A DNA stretch of 64,000 nucleotides from Deltaproteobacteria bacterium (lineage in GTDB: Bacteria; UBA10199; DSSB01; JACPFA01): contig JACPFA010000014.1 in assembly GCA_016183235.1 (NCBI GenBank), positions 1 through 64,000 on the forward strand, read 5' to 3'. A program made the translations under genes and the position numbers. Positions 58,315 to 64,000 of this stretch are shown here, piece by piece; positions within the stretch are counted from its first letter, which is position 1; each line of letters starts with the position of its first letter. Below the pieces are notes generated by a model. The model was not told the DNA's origin and searched no databases. It worked only from the letters and a program-made list of their open reading frames with translations.

Positions 58315-58794
58315 TTAGAGGTGGCAACTGCCCCTGCCTGTTTTAAGTAAATATTTTTGATGGTATTCTTCTGCAGGATAAAAGGTTTTGGCAGGTATGA
58401 TATCCGTTACCACGGGGCGTTTAAATTTGCCTGATTTTTCTAAGGCTTGCTTACTTGCTGAGGCCTTCATTTGTTGTTCAGGGGTATGATAAAAAATGAC
58501 CGACCGGTATTGAGAGCCAATATCGAGACCTTGACGATTGGATGTGGTGGGGTCATGACATTGCCAAAATACCTCCAATAATTTTTCATAGGCAACTTCA
58601 CCAGGGTCAAACTCAACCTGCACCACTTCAGCATGACCGGTCTGATCAGAACAAACATCTTCGTAGGTCGGATTTGCCAAATGCCCACCCGAATATCCAA
58701 CCCTAGTCGATTTCACGCCAGGCAAAACCCGAAATTTTTCCTCTACCCCCCAAAAACACCCCGCCCCAAAAGTCGCTTGTTCTAAAGTCTTCAT
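58315..58794 (-). CDS. msrA: Peptide methionine-S-sulfoxide reductase MsrA
   Basis: The 159-residue protein has the catalytic motif [11 protein letters not shown] (Cys13) and [35 protein letters not shown] and [13 protein letters not shown], all diagnostic of MsrA. It repairs the S-epimer of methionine sulfoxide with thioredoxin. A further C-terminal cysteine (GRGSCHL) may act as a recycling residue. AAGGAAA precedes ATG. The stop region reads CCACCTCTAATAA, sharing 12 bases with the 24-bp interspersed motif found at 22216, 31249 and 46688; this may be coincidence. Confidence 0.95.
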   Translation of the reverse strand: MKTLEQATFGAGCFWGVEEKFRVLPGVKSTRVGYSGGHLANPTYEDVCSDQTGHAEVVQVEFDPGEVAYEKLLEVFWQCHDPTTSNRQGLDIGSQYRSVIFYHTPEQQMKASASKQALEKSGKFKRPVVTDIIPAKTFYPAEEYHQKYLLKTGRGSCHL

Positions 58795-58872
58795 GCCATT
58801 TCCTTACCAAACATAAGAAGCATTGTACACAATCAGCATGATCTTACATCAATTTTTTATAAATATAAATTA

Positions 58873-58951
58873 TTAGTGTAATTTTTTTAAGTTGATTAGA
58901 TAACAGACTTGTTTTACACTAAAAATAATATATTTTATATATTTAGTGTAA
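58873..58951. promoter_or_regulatory. Three TTAGTGTAA sites upstream of the GSU2403-like pair
   Basis: TTAGTGTAA occurs at 58873-58881 and 58943-58951, and its reverse complement at 58914-58922. The second and third form a larger inverted repeat (TTACACTAAA/TTTAGTGTAA) spanning an AT-rich centre. The last site ends 6 bp before the ATG at 58958. This arrangement fits cooperative binding of an autorepressor. Confidence 0.55.
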
Positions 58952-58957
58952 TTACTT

Positions 58958-59278
58958 ATGGAAACAATTATTATCGCGCTAAAAGAGGAGCTAATTGAAG
59001 CCAAAAAACTGGTAAAAAAATATGCCGATGAATTAGCAAAACTCCCCAAAGGTACTTTTTTTATTCGCAAGCTTGGGCAAAACCAGTATGGGTATATTAC
59101 CCGTTCCGAACATGGCCAAATCAAACAAGAATATTTAGGTTTAATAAAAGATGATGAGCTTGCAAGCGTAAAAGAAAAATTTAAACGGCAAAAAAAAATA
59201 AAAGCTTTGCTTAAACAAACAAAAATACAATTAGCCTTTTTACAAAAGGCCTTACGCCATGCTAACAAAGAAAGTTAA
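58958..59278 (+). CDS. Helical 106-aa partner of a GSU2403-like nucleotidyltransferase
   Basis: The protein is mostly charged helix. It contains KKYADELAKLPKGTFFIRKL and GQNQYGYITRSEHGQIKQEY, then a lysine-rich coiled-coil-like C-terminus. The central aromatic segment (FFIRKLGQNQYGYITRSEHG) looks like a small beta-hairpin. It overlaps the following nucleotidyltransferase gene by 20 bp and lies right behind three operator-like sites, so it may be the regulatory member of the pair. The family name is not recognised with certainty. Confidence 0.6.
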   Translation: METIIIALKEELIEAKKLVKKYADELAKLPKGTFFIRKLGQNQYGYITRSEHGQIKQEYLGLIKDDELASVKEKFKRQKKIKALLKQTKIQLAFLQKALRHANKES

Positions 59279-59945
59279 AGAAGTACTCAACAGCTTACAA
59301 AAAGCAGGTGTACTTGAACAATGTATGCTTATTGGAAGTTGGTGTAACCATTTTTACCAATTTTATTTTAAGAACATCAATTACAAGCCTGTCATCCAAA
59401 CCTTGGATATCGACTTTTTGATTCCCGATGTAAAAAAGAAAACGGTTAAGCCTATTTCTGTTGAACAATTGCTAAAAGACTTAGATTTTGAAACTGATTT
59501 TGGTGGATCAGGTTGGGTTAGATATATTCATCCTGAATTGCGTGTAGAATTTTTAGCACCAAGATTGGGGCTACAACCAGATACACCCAAATTTGTGGCT
59601 TTTTTCAAGATAAATGCCATGCCACTACGACACACCGCCACACTAACTGAGCATGTCATTGAAGTTGAAGGTGATGGGATAAAAGTTAAATTACCACATC
59701 CTGCAGCTTTTGCATTACATAAACTATTCATTTCAGAAAGACGTAAGGAGCTAGGCAAAAAAATACGCGACTTCGAAAGTGCGATAAGGGTTTTAGAAAG
59801 TTTAAAATCCCTCGATAAATATAATGAAATTAACAAAATATGGCTAACCATGACGAAAAAAGAACGAAAGGGTGTTTTAATAGCATTGAAAAACAATAAA
59901 ACAATCCACGAAGTTGAGTGGTTAGTTAATTTGCTTAAAAATTAA
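59259..59945 (+). CDS. GSU2403-like nucleotidyltransferase-fold protein
   Basis: The 228-residue protein has CMLIGSWCNHFYQFYF followed by QTLDIDFLIPD, a nucleotidyltransferase-like G-S plus D-x-D metal site, and VRYIHPELRVEFLAPRLG supplying a third acidic residue. LPHPAAFALHKLFISERRKE follows, as in GSU2403/MNT-like proteins. The ORF overlaps the preceding helical gene by 20 bp. Such pairs are found in mobile or defence-associated regions; here they lie near a putative integration site. Enzymatic activity is inferred from the motif. Confidence 0.6.
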   Translation: MLTKKVKEVLNSLQKAGVLEQCMLIGSWCNHFYQFYFKNINYKPVIQTLDIDFLIPDVKKKTVKPISVEQLLKDLDFETDFGGSGWVRYIHPELRVEFLAPRLGLQPDTPKFVAFFKINAMPLRHTATLTEHVIEVEGDGIKVKLPHPAAFALHKLFISERRKELGKKIRDFESAIRVLESLKSLDKYNEINKIWLTMTKKERKGVLIALKNNKTIHEVEWLVNLLKN

Positions 59946-59977
59946 AGAGAGGTAAAGCATTATTGTGTTGGACTAGC

Positions 59978-60565
59978 CTAATCCTCAACTTTTAATTTTA
60001 ATCCTAATGCATTTAAAATCTTTAACAAATTCCCAAAACGAATATCTCTTTTAGCTTTAAAATTACTAAGAGAAACTTGAGTAAGCCCCGTTAATTCTGA
60101 AACCTGTCTTAGTGTCAGTTTCTGTTTTGCTATAGCGGAAAAAACAATATCGACTGCATCAACCAAAGTGGTAATTGTCTTATCTTGTTTATTGATCGTC
60201 TTAGTAAGATTAGCTTTTTTAAGCAGAGAGTAGAATTTGTTATCAAGCTCAGCAAGTTTTTGCATATTGTCTTTTTGTAATCTCGACAACATTAAAAAAT
60301 GGGTCACTAACTGCCAATCGACTAAATGAGTATCCTGAATAAAATAACTATTTCTTTGTTTATTCCACTGCCCAGGGAAAAGCTGTTGAAAAGATAGCAA
60401 CCCTTGATCATCCTCTTCAACCGAATCAAAATGGATAATCATTTGGTTGCTGCTTGGAATCGTATAACGACCCACCTGACTTTTGATTGAAAGTTGTAGG
60501 GCATTAATAAACTGCGTAATTTCTTCTGGAGAAGGGGATTTTTGATTTGACTCTGTCAATTTCAT
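59978..60565 (-). CDS. HTH protein paired with a PI4K/HipA-like kinase
   Basis: The 195-residue protein ends in an XRE-like helix-turn-helix (LTLRQVSELTGLTQVSLSNF, then KAKRDIRFGNLLKILNALGL). The N-terminal 140 residues form an unrecognised helical domain that includes a CBS-free, strand-containing stretch (QVGRYTIPSSNQMIIHFDSV). It follows the kinase gene by 1 bp, the reverse of hipB-hipA order. As in HipBA it may bind the upstream promoter and neutralise the kinase, but the extended N-terminus is unusual for an antitoxin. Confidence 0.7.
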   Translation of the reverse strand: MKLTESNQKSPSPEEITQFINALQLSIKSQVGRYTIPSSNQMIIHFDSVEEDDQGLLSFQQLFPGQWNKQRNSYFIQDTHLVDWQLVTHFLMLSRLQKDNMQKLAELDNKFYSLLKKANLTKTINKQDKTITTLVDAVDIVFSAIAKQKLTLRQVSELTGLTQVSLSNFKAKRDIRFGNLLKILNALGLKLKVED

Positions 60566-60566
60566 A

Positions 60567-61301
60567 TTATGACTTACTTCGATATAAATTGATAAGGTCG
60601 ATTAAACAGTTCACTTGTTTAAGACTCAATAACCTATTGGACAATGCCTCTTTTTCTTCTTCATTCTTTAAGGGGACTAATTTTATTAATTTCTTCATGG
60701 AAAGATTCTGAATGATATCAAAAACTGGTGTAAATACCTTTTTAGTAAGTTCTCGAGGATAAGCAATTTCAAAGACTTTTAAATAATCAGGCAGCGTCCC
60801 ATCATATTTCAAAAAAGCATGCCCAGAATCAATAAGAATTATTTTCGAATTCACATAGTCATAAAGATAATTGGCATCGTGTCGATCTATCTGCGCGCTT
60901 AACCAATCAAACAAGGTACAATCAAAGATGTTCTCAGTTTTGAATTTCATAACTCCTTGGCTAGTTGAATATTGATGGGCATCTGGAAAATCTAACCATT
61001 GCTGTAAGGTCGTGTAGGAATCAAATAAAACAAGTTGGGGGACATTCAATTTAAGAAAAAGTGCCAATCGATAAGCCCAATATTCCCGTTCAGCTAACGT
61101 GCCATACTTAGGATTAACTTGGCATTCCTGATGATTTCTTTTGGAAGAACGTTTTAAAAATAATTTGCCAAGCTTGGTTTGATATAATTCCTGAACACTG
61201 GTTTGCCCACGGGAAGGATAATGCTTTATGGCAAGAGGAAGCTGAACCCCTTCTTCTAAGAGTTTCACAATCTGGGCCGAATCCTTGGGAAAGCGAAACA
61301 T
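60567..61301 (-). CDS. PI3/4-kinase/HipA-like protein kinase
   Basis: The 244-residue protein shows the landmarks of a small kinase: GKLFLK with K50, AEREYWAYRLALFLKLNVPQ with E71, the catalytic D139-R-H-x-x-N144 in SAQIDRHDANYLYD, and a metal-binding D158 in IILIDSGHAF. D-R-H-x-x-N followed by I-D-x-G-x-A-F is the PI3/4-kinase and HipA-superfamily pattern, but the chain is much shorter than HipA (about 440 residues). It could phosphorylate a protein, as HipA or HipT does. The HTH gene follows at once. It starts from a promoter with a leaderless layout. Confidence 0.68.
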   Translation of the reverse strand: MFRFPKDSAQIVKLLEEGVQLPLAIKHYPSRGQTSVQELYQTKLGKLFLKRSSKRNHQECQVNPKYGTLAEREYWAYRLALFLKLNVPQLVLFDSYTTLQQWLDFPDAHQYSTSQGVMKFKTENIFDCTLFDWLSAQIDRHDANYLYDYVNSKIILIDSGHAFLKYDGTLPDYLKVFEIAYPRELTKKVFTPVFDIIQNLSMKKLIKLVPLKNEEEKEALSNRLLSLKQVNCLIDLINLYRSKS

Positions 61302-61310
61302 AGTATATAA

Positions 61311-61339
61311 ATAATACTTTATAAAGAATAGTTTATCAA
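61311..61339 (-). promoter_or_regulatory. Promoter with leaderless layout for the kinase/HTH pair
   Basis: On the leftward strand TTGATA (61339-61334), a 17-bp spacer and TATTAT (61316-61311) precede the ATG (61301) by nine bases, so the transcript would have at most a few leader bases. The spacer contains the palindrome CTTTATAAAG, a plausible operator for the HTH protein. Confidence 0.5.
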
Positions 61340-61468
61340 GTTATTTTGTATAGCACGGTTTTGGAAGGTCACCCCAGGGGCTAATGGGTGATCCCTATTT
61401 TGTTCCTTCAGGTAAAATTAATTGTCGCGCTTGAAGAAAGATCTTTTCTAAGACTTTTTGGTAGTGGG

Positions 61469-61675
61469 TCAGTTTGATTTTTTTAATTTAATGAACTCCA
61501 TTACCTGTGATATTTCAGTCTGTAGCTCTCGTAACTGCGTTTGAAGTGATTCTATCTTTTTATGATCGTGTGGAAATTGCTCATTGAGACAATCTATTTC
61601 TTTGATAGCTTTACGAGCTTTTTGAAGAAAGCCATCTCGTATCTCTAGTAAATTTTTCTTGTATTCATCATTCAT
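61469..61675 (-). CDS. Small coiled-coil protein following a transposase remnant
   Basis: The 68-residue frame is a single amphipathic helix (LLEIRDGFLQKARKAIKEID, LQTQLRELQTEISQVMEFIK). Its ATG overlaps the stop of a transposase fragment in an ATGA junction (61672-61675). A further open stretch in another frame downstream, reading HYQKVLEKIFLQARQ, could be its original continuation after a frameshift. Function is unknown, and it may be part of a decayed element. Confidence 0.4.
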   Translation of the reverse strand: MNDEYKKNLLEIRDGFLQKARKAIKEIDCLNEQFPHDHKKIESLQTQLRELQTEISQVMEFIKLKKSN

Positions 61676-61842
61676 AGGCCCCCCTTATTGACCCAATATA
61701 AGTTCACAATTTCTTCTAAACTCCAAACATGATCGCTTGTACCCGCTTCCATCGCAGGTATCAACCTTAAAGTCTGATGAACCCACGCAAAATTATAGTG
61801 CATAAAGTGTAAGGCAATCGCCGTTTCATGATTGGCTGATCT
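61672..61842 (-). pseudogene. DDE transposase, C-terminal fragment (IS1-like type)
   Basis: On the leftward strand the 56 residues before the stop at 61674-61672 read ANHETAIALHFMHYNFAWVH, then QTLRLIPAMEAGTSDHVWSL and EEIVNLYWVNKGGL. The patterns HYNFxxxHQTLR and (T/I)PAM(A/E)AGxxDHVW-(T/S)-(L/I)-E-E are typical of the C-terminus of a widespread DDE transposase group related to IS1. The frame is cut at 61842 exactly where a 34-bp hairpin begins. No N-terminal part is present in the window. Confidence 0.6.
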
Positions 61843-61875
61843 GACCCCGGTTTCCTGGACAGGAAATCGGGGTCA
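61842..61875. repeat. 34-bp hairpin with TGACCCCG ends
   Basis: TGACCCCGGTTTCCTG and CAGGAAATCGGGGTCA pair over 16 positions with one G-T wobble and a 2-base loop. TGACCCCG-type sequences occur as terminal repeats of IS3-like elements, so this may be two abutted element ends left after a deletion (inference). It forms the boundary of the transposase fragment. Confidence 0.5.
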
Positions 61876-61920
61876 AATCAAATAGCTTATTTAAAACGGC
61901 CTTAATTGTTTTTTTCATGT

Positions 61921-61964
61921 CGGGGAGACAGGATTTGAACCTGCGACCTCCAGCTCCCAAAGCT
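61921..61964 (-). pseudogene. 3' fragment of tRNA-Pro(TGG): putative attachment site
   Basis: Read leftward, the segment gives AGC-TTTGGGA-GCTGG (anticodon loop with TGG), the variable loop, the T-arm GCAGGTTCAAATCCTGT and the acceptor strand CTCCCCG. The 5' half of a tRNA is absent: bases beyond 61964 do not complete the anticodon stem, and there is no D-arm or GGGG acceptor strand. A 44-bp 3' tRNA half is the usual footprint left by site-specific integration. The regions on both sides carry mobile-type genes. Confidence 0.7.
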
Positions 61965-62119
61965 TCGCAGATCGACCCTGCCTTCAATAGCCAAGCAGTT
62001 AATATTCAAATGGATTTAAGCATCATTCTTTTATTTAGGCAAATCAATTTTGACCTGTTTTGGAGTGGTTTTTGAACATGTTGGGAGTAAATAGGGAGTA
62101 AAAAAATTAATCTGGAGAA

Positions 62120-62734
62120 ATGATGAGTTATCAAGTCAATTTGAGATTCGATGAAGTAGAAATCGATCAATTAAAAGAAATTGCTGAACGGAACGATATT
62201 AAAGGGAGTGGCAAACAAGAACCCCACACTAAACTCATTCGAGAAACTATCCAGGCTGTGCATTTTGCTTCAGCAAAGGAGCAAGATAGGTTTTTAAAAA
62301 AGTATGCCTATCGTAAGAATATCAAACCCATACCGCATTCAAAAATTATAGGCGAATGGGAATCAATAAATGCTTCTTTAAGCTCCTATGGGCTTACTCC
62401 TGAAACATTTGAGCAGGAATGGCTACCTCTTATCACAACAATCCAAGAATTAGGATTGGATACAAAAAGCCAACCTCAGGAGCTTTTCCAAAAAGGCAGT
62501 CGCATTTGTGCAATTAGAATGATTACCCATGCCCTCACCGCAAAATCGGAAGCTGTCCGACAAAAAGCCGTTGCTGATCTGCTTGACCGTGCAGGCTACA
62601 AACCCGTGGAACGAATCGCCTCGATGAATGTGGAAGTCATGTCTGAACCAGAAATTGATGCATTGCTTAGAAGCAAGCTGGAGGAGTTAGGCATTAATGT
62701 TCCGGAACCCTTATTGAGCTCTAATAGAATGTAG
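62120..62734 (+). CDS. Hypothetical protein next to the tRNA-Pro fragment
   Basis: The 204-residue protein begins MMSYQVNLRFDEVEIDQLKE, has a basic helical middle (DRFLKKYAYRKNIKPIPHSK) and ends MITHALTAKSEAVRQKAVAD, LLDRAGYKPVERIASMNVEV. The last part resembles helical segments seen in phage terminase small subunits and related DNA-packaging proteins, but this is weak. GGAG precedes the tandem ATGATG start. Its location beside an attachment-site-like tRNA fragment suggests it belongs to an integrated element. Confidence 0.5.
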   Translation: MMSYQVNLRFDEVEIDQLKEIAERNDIKGSGKQEPHTKLIRETIQAVHFASAKEQDRFLKKYAYRKNIKPIPHSKIIGEWESINASLSSYGLTPETFEQEWLPLITTIQELGLDTKSQPQELFQKGSRICAIRMITHALTAKSEAVRQKAVADLLDRAGYKPVERIASMNVEVMSEPEIDALLRSKLEELGINVPEPLLSSNRM

Positions 62735-62773
62735 CATAGCAAGCAAAGACTACGTTTTGAGGAAGAAGAGGCC

Positions 62774-62983
62774 TTATCTCAATAGATCTGGCAAATTACA
62801 TTTTAGAGTATTTGCTAACCTTACAAGCGTATCTAAGGTCACATTAACATGCCCTGCTTCAATTTTTTGAAAATATCTATAATTAAATCCTAAATCCCTC
62901 ATTTTTTCTTGAGTTAATCCCCTTGAAATTCTTAGACTTTTCACATTTTTGGCTAAAGCTTTCATCGCTTTGGGAAGATCCAT
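62774..62983 (-). CDS. XRE-family HTH regulator, 69 aa
   Basis: The protein is a single helix-turn-helix domain: LRISRGLTQEKMRDLGFNYR followed by YFQKIEAGHVNVTLDTLVRL, a Cro/C1-type fold without a dimerisation extension. It is likely a repressor of the local element. Two related inverted sites lie 30-55 bp upstream of its start. TTAAAT seven bases before the ATG and the lack of a Shine-Dalgarno sequence hint at a leaderless transcript like those of phage repressors. Confidence 0.75.
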   Translation of the reverse strand: MDLPKAMKALAKNVKSLRISRGLTQEKMRDLGFNYRYFQKIEAGHVNVTLDTLVRLANTLKCNLPDLLR

Positions 62984-63013
62984 TCTTTACATTTAAGCTA
63001 ATACGTTGCATAG

Positions 63014-63037
63014 GAACACGTGTTCTTAAAAACATGT
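63014..63037. promoter_or_regulatory. Operator-like sites upstream of the XRE gene
   Basis: GAACACGTGTTC (63014-63025) is a perfect 12-bp palindrome, and AACATGTT (63030-63037) is a shorter one. Seen leftward they form a direct repeat of AAGAACA(T/C)GT with 14-bp spacing. They lie between the XRE gene and the rightward small exported protein and may control both. Confidence 0.5.
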
Positions 63038-63148
63038 TCTTATAAATATAAATAAGACACCCATATTTTAGCATGGCTTTTTTAAAATTATGGGGATATG
63101 GCACCTATCTGTTCTTATGCAAGGCTCGATGCTGGGGGAGTGTAAAGA

Positions 63149-63448
63149 ATGCGTCGCTCAATTGTAGTAATAATAGTCTTTCTATTTATTCCACTTCTTA
63201 TTTCTTCCCAAGCCTACACACATCCTGGTCGTACAGCAGCAGATGGATGCCATTACTGTCGAACGCGTTGCGATTATTGGGGGGTCCCTTGGTATGAGAG
63301 GCATTGTCATAACTCAAAAACTGGTAAATATTTTAAATTTAGAAACATTTCCTATGAGATAACTAATGCCCAAAAATCCAATTCTAAAAATATTTCTCAA
63401 GAATTAAATATTAGTATCGCAACTTATGGCATTAGTGAAATTAACTGA
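63149..63448 (+). CDS. Exported YHYH-type small protein
   Basis: The 99-residue protein has a signal peptide (MRRSIVVIIVFLFIPLLISS) and then HPGRTAADGCHYCRTRCDYW, GVPWYERHCHNSKTG. The HPGRT-x3-GCHxCRTxC-x(n)-RHCH pattern is found in small secreted proteins annotated as YHYH-domain, with conserved His and Cys probably binding metal. The polar C-terminal 50 residues are variable. GGGGGAG precedes ATG. Confidence 0.65.
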   Translation: MRRSIVVIIVFLFIPLLISSQAYTHPGRTAADGCHYCRTRCDYWGVPWYERHCHNSKTGKYFKFRNISYEITNAQKSNSKNISQELNISIATYGISEIN

Positions 63449-63480
63449 ATTTAACTGAAAGATTAAAATTTAAAAAATTC

Positions 63481-63831
63481 ATGAATAGTAACACAAAGAT
63501 ATTACTGGGTTATTTGGCTATATGTTTCATTGTCAGCTTCTTAATCGTAACACGCAAAAAAGCAACTACGGAGGCATGCTCAGAAAAAACAGTTATTCTC
63601 GTATATTTGTTAACAGTTTTTTACTTATCAACAGCAGGGGTTATGCTGTTTTTTTGTGTCATTGGTTTGTTCGAAAACATTAGTTCTGTCTACGAATTCT
63701 TGGCCAAATATTCAAAGCCTATAATAGTGAATAAATTAAAAATAGAAGATTTAGCTGCAGGAGGTTTTGGATTAATCATCGTACTAATAATGGTTTCAAT
63801 ATTACATGTGCTCAATAGACCAAAGAACTAG
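63481..63831 (+). CDS. Small membrane protein, 116 aa
   Basis: Three hydrophobic segments are visible (ILLGYLAICFIVSFLIVTRK, VILVYLLTVFYLSTAGVMLF, LIIVLIMVSILHVLNRPKN), the first in uncleaved signal-anchor style. No family is recognised. It follows the YHYH protein gene and precedes another membrane ORF; base composition is AT-rich across this whole end of the window. Confidence 0.5.
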   Translation: MNSNTKILLGYLAICFIVSFLIVTRKKATTEACSEKTVILVYLLTVFYLSTAGVMLFFCVIGLFENISSVYEFLAKYSKPIIVNKLKIEDLAAGGFGLIIVLIMVSILHVLNRPKN

Positions 63832-63858
63832 AAAATTAAACTTTAGTGATCTGATTGT

Positions 63859-64000
63859 ATGAAAAAAATTTTATTATTTATTCTGTTAGTAATAATATTG
63901 AACATGGTTGTTATGAGTATCCAATGGCTCAAAGATATTTTTCCTATATTACCAATTGGGGGGATTCTATTGACATACAGTTTAATTGGTTTTGTAGTTT
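63859..64000 (+). CDS. Membrane protein, 5' part only (window ends)
   Basis: An ATG at 63859 opens a frame that continues past the window edge: MKKILLFILLVIILNMVVMS, then IQWLKDIFPILPIGGILLTY. Two hydrophobic segments are present. There is not enough sequence to assign a family. Confidence 0.45.
   Translation, partial: MKKILLFILLVIILNMVVMSIQWLKDIFPILPIGGILLTYSLIGFVV

Noticed and set aside
60567-61301. Ordinary HipA toxin
   Set aside because: The chain is about half the length of HipA and lacks its N-terminal subdomain. Only the kinase core pattern is shared, so the name HipA was not used.
61921-62000. Functional or split tRNA-Pro gene
   Set aside because: No D-arm, no 5' acceptor strand and an unpaired anticodon stem; only the 3' half is present.

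Overview
This window looks like a chromosomal segment of a Gram-negative, heterotrophic bacterium. Exported and lipoprotein-like signal peptides, MscS, CorA, NuoI and many sensor proteins support this. The exact lineage cannot be read from the sequence. An ethylmalonyl-CoA pathway, a 2-oxoacid:ferredoxin oxidoreductase, a siroheme nitrite/sulfite reductase and an expanded two-component/universal-stress set together suggest an uncultured deltaproteobacterium-like lineage (inference only). No rRNA, CRISPR array or intact transposase was seen.

Layout. 1-1215: an IS66 transposase tail abuts a 5'-truncated DUF4143 ATPase. 1217-11844: all six diagnostic ethylmalonyl-CoA pathway enzymes (ccr, ecm, mch, mcd, epi, mcl1), with terC, srkA, an EF-hand-like ORF and a nucleotidyltransferase module interspersed. 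11878-18504: nitrite/sulfite reductase, MscS, CorA, GreB and an amino-acid permease. 18548-25324: accessory stretch with a Phd/RelE-type toxin-antitoxin pair, tRNA-Arg, a decayed DUF4143 ATPase, a second nucleotidyltransferase module, an SDR protein, a secreted polyproline Cys-rich protein and an intact DUF4143 ATPase. 25413-37212: mostly housekeeping (GCS2-type ligase, ClC, rhodanese-ThiF, BON protein, NuoI, a Ycf48-like lipoprotein, a CBS-korA-korB-CBS operon, peroxiredoxin). 37244-45924: three large unknown proteins, two of which share the same promoter, leader and 18-residue N-terminus. 45933-53133: elbB, a DUF4143 ATPase cassette inside a duplication, a DUF4149 membrane protein, methylmalonyl-CoA mutase and an acyl-CoA ligase. 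53215-58794: a tightly coupled microprotein-USP-kinase-kinase-phosphodiesterase operon, then msrA. 58873-64000: accessory region with a GSU2403-like nucleotidyltransferase pair, a kinase/HTH pair, a transposase remnant, a tRNA-Pro 3' fragment (putative attachment site), an XRE repressor and small exported or membrane proteins.

How the genes work together. Ccr, Epi, Ecm, Mcd, Mch and Mcl1 convert crotonyl-CoA plus two CO2 to glyoxylate and propionyl-CoA. Methylmalonyl-CoA mutase at 49.7 kb can carry the propionyl branch to succinyl-CoA, so the organism probably assimilates C2 units without a glyoxylate shunt. KorAB supplies a ferredoxin-linked 2-oxoacid reaction, probably under adenylate control by the two CBS proteins.

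Most interesting structures: (i) the 37-46 kb locus with a duplicated promoter/leader/N-terminal tag in front of two unrelated large proteins; (ii) a palindromic MITE-like repeat that supplies the last codons of a lipoprotein; (iii) a recurring leaderless promoter layout (-10 box 6-9 nt before ATG, no Shine-Dalgarno); (iv) several TA-like modules, including a PI4K-like kinase with an HTH partner; (v) a 59-residue basic microprotein coupled to a universal stress protein. All coordinates, identities and spacings were counted by eye.
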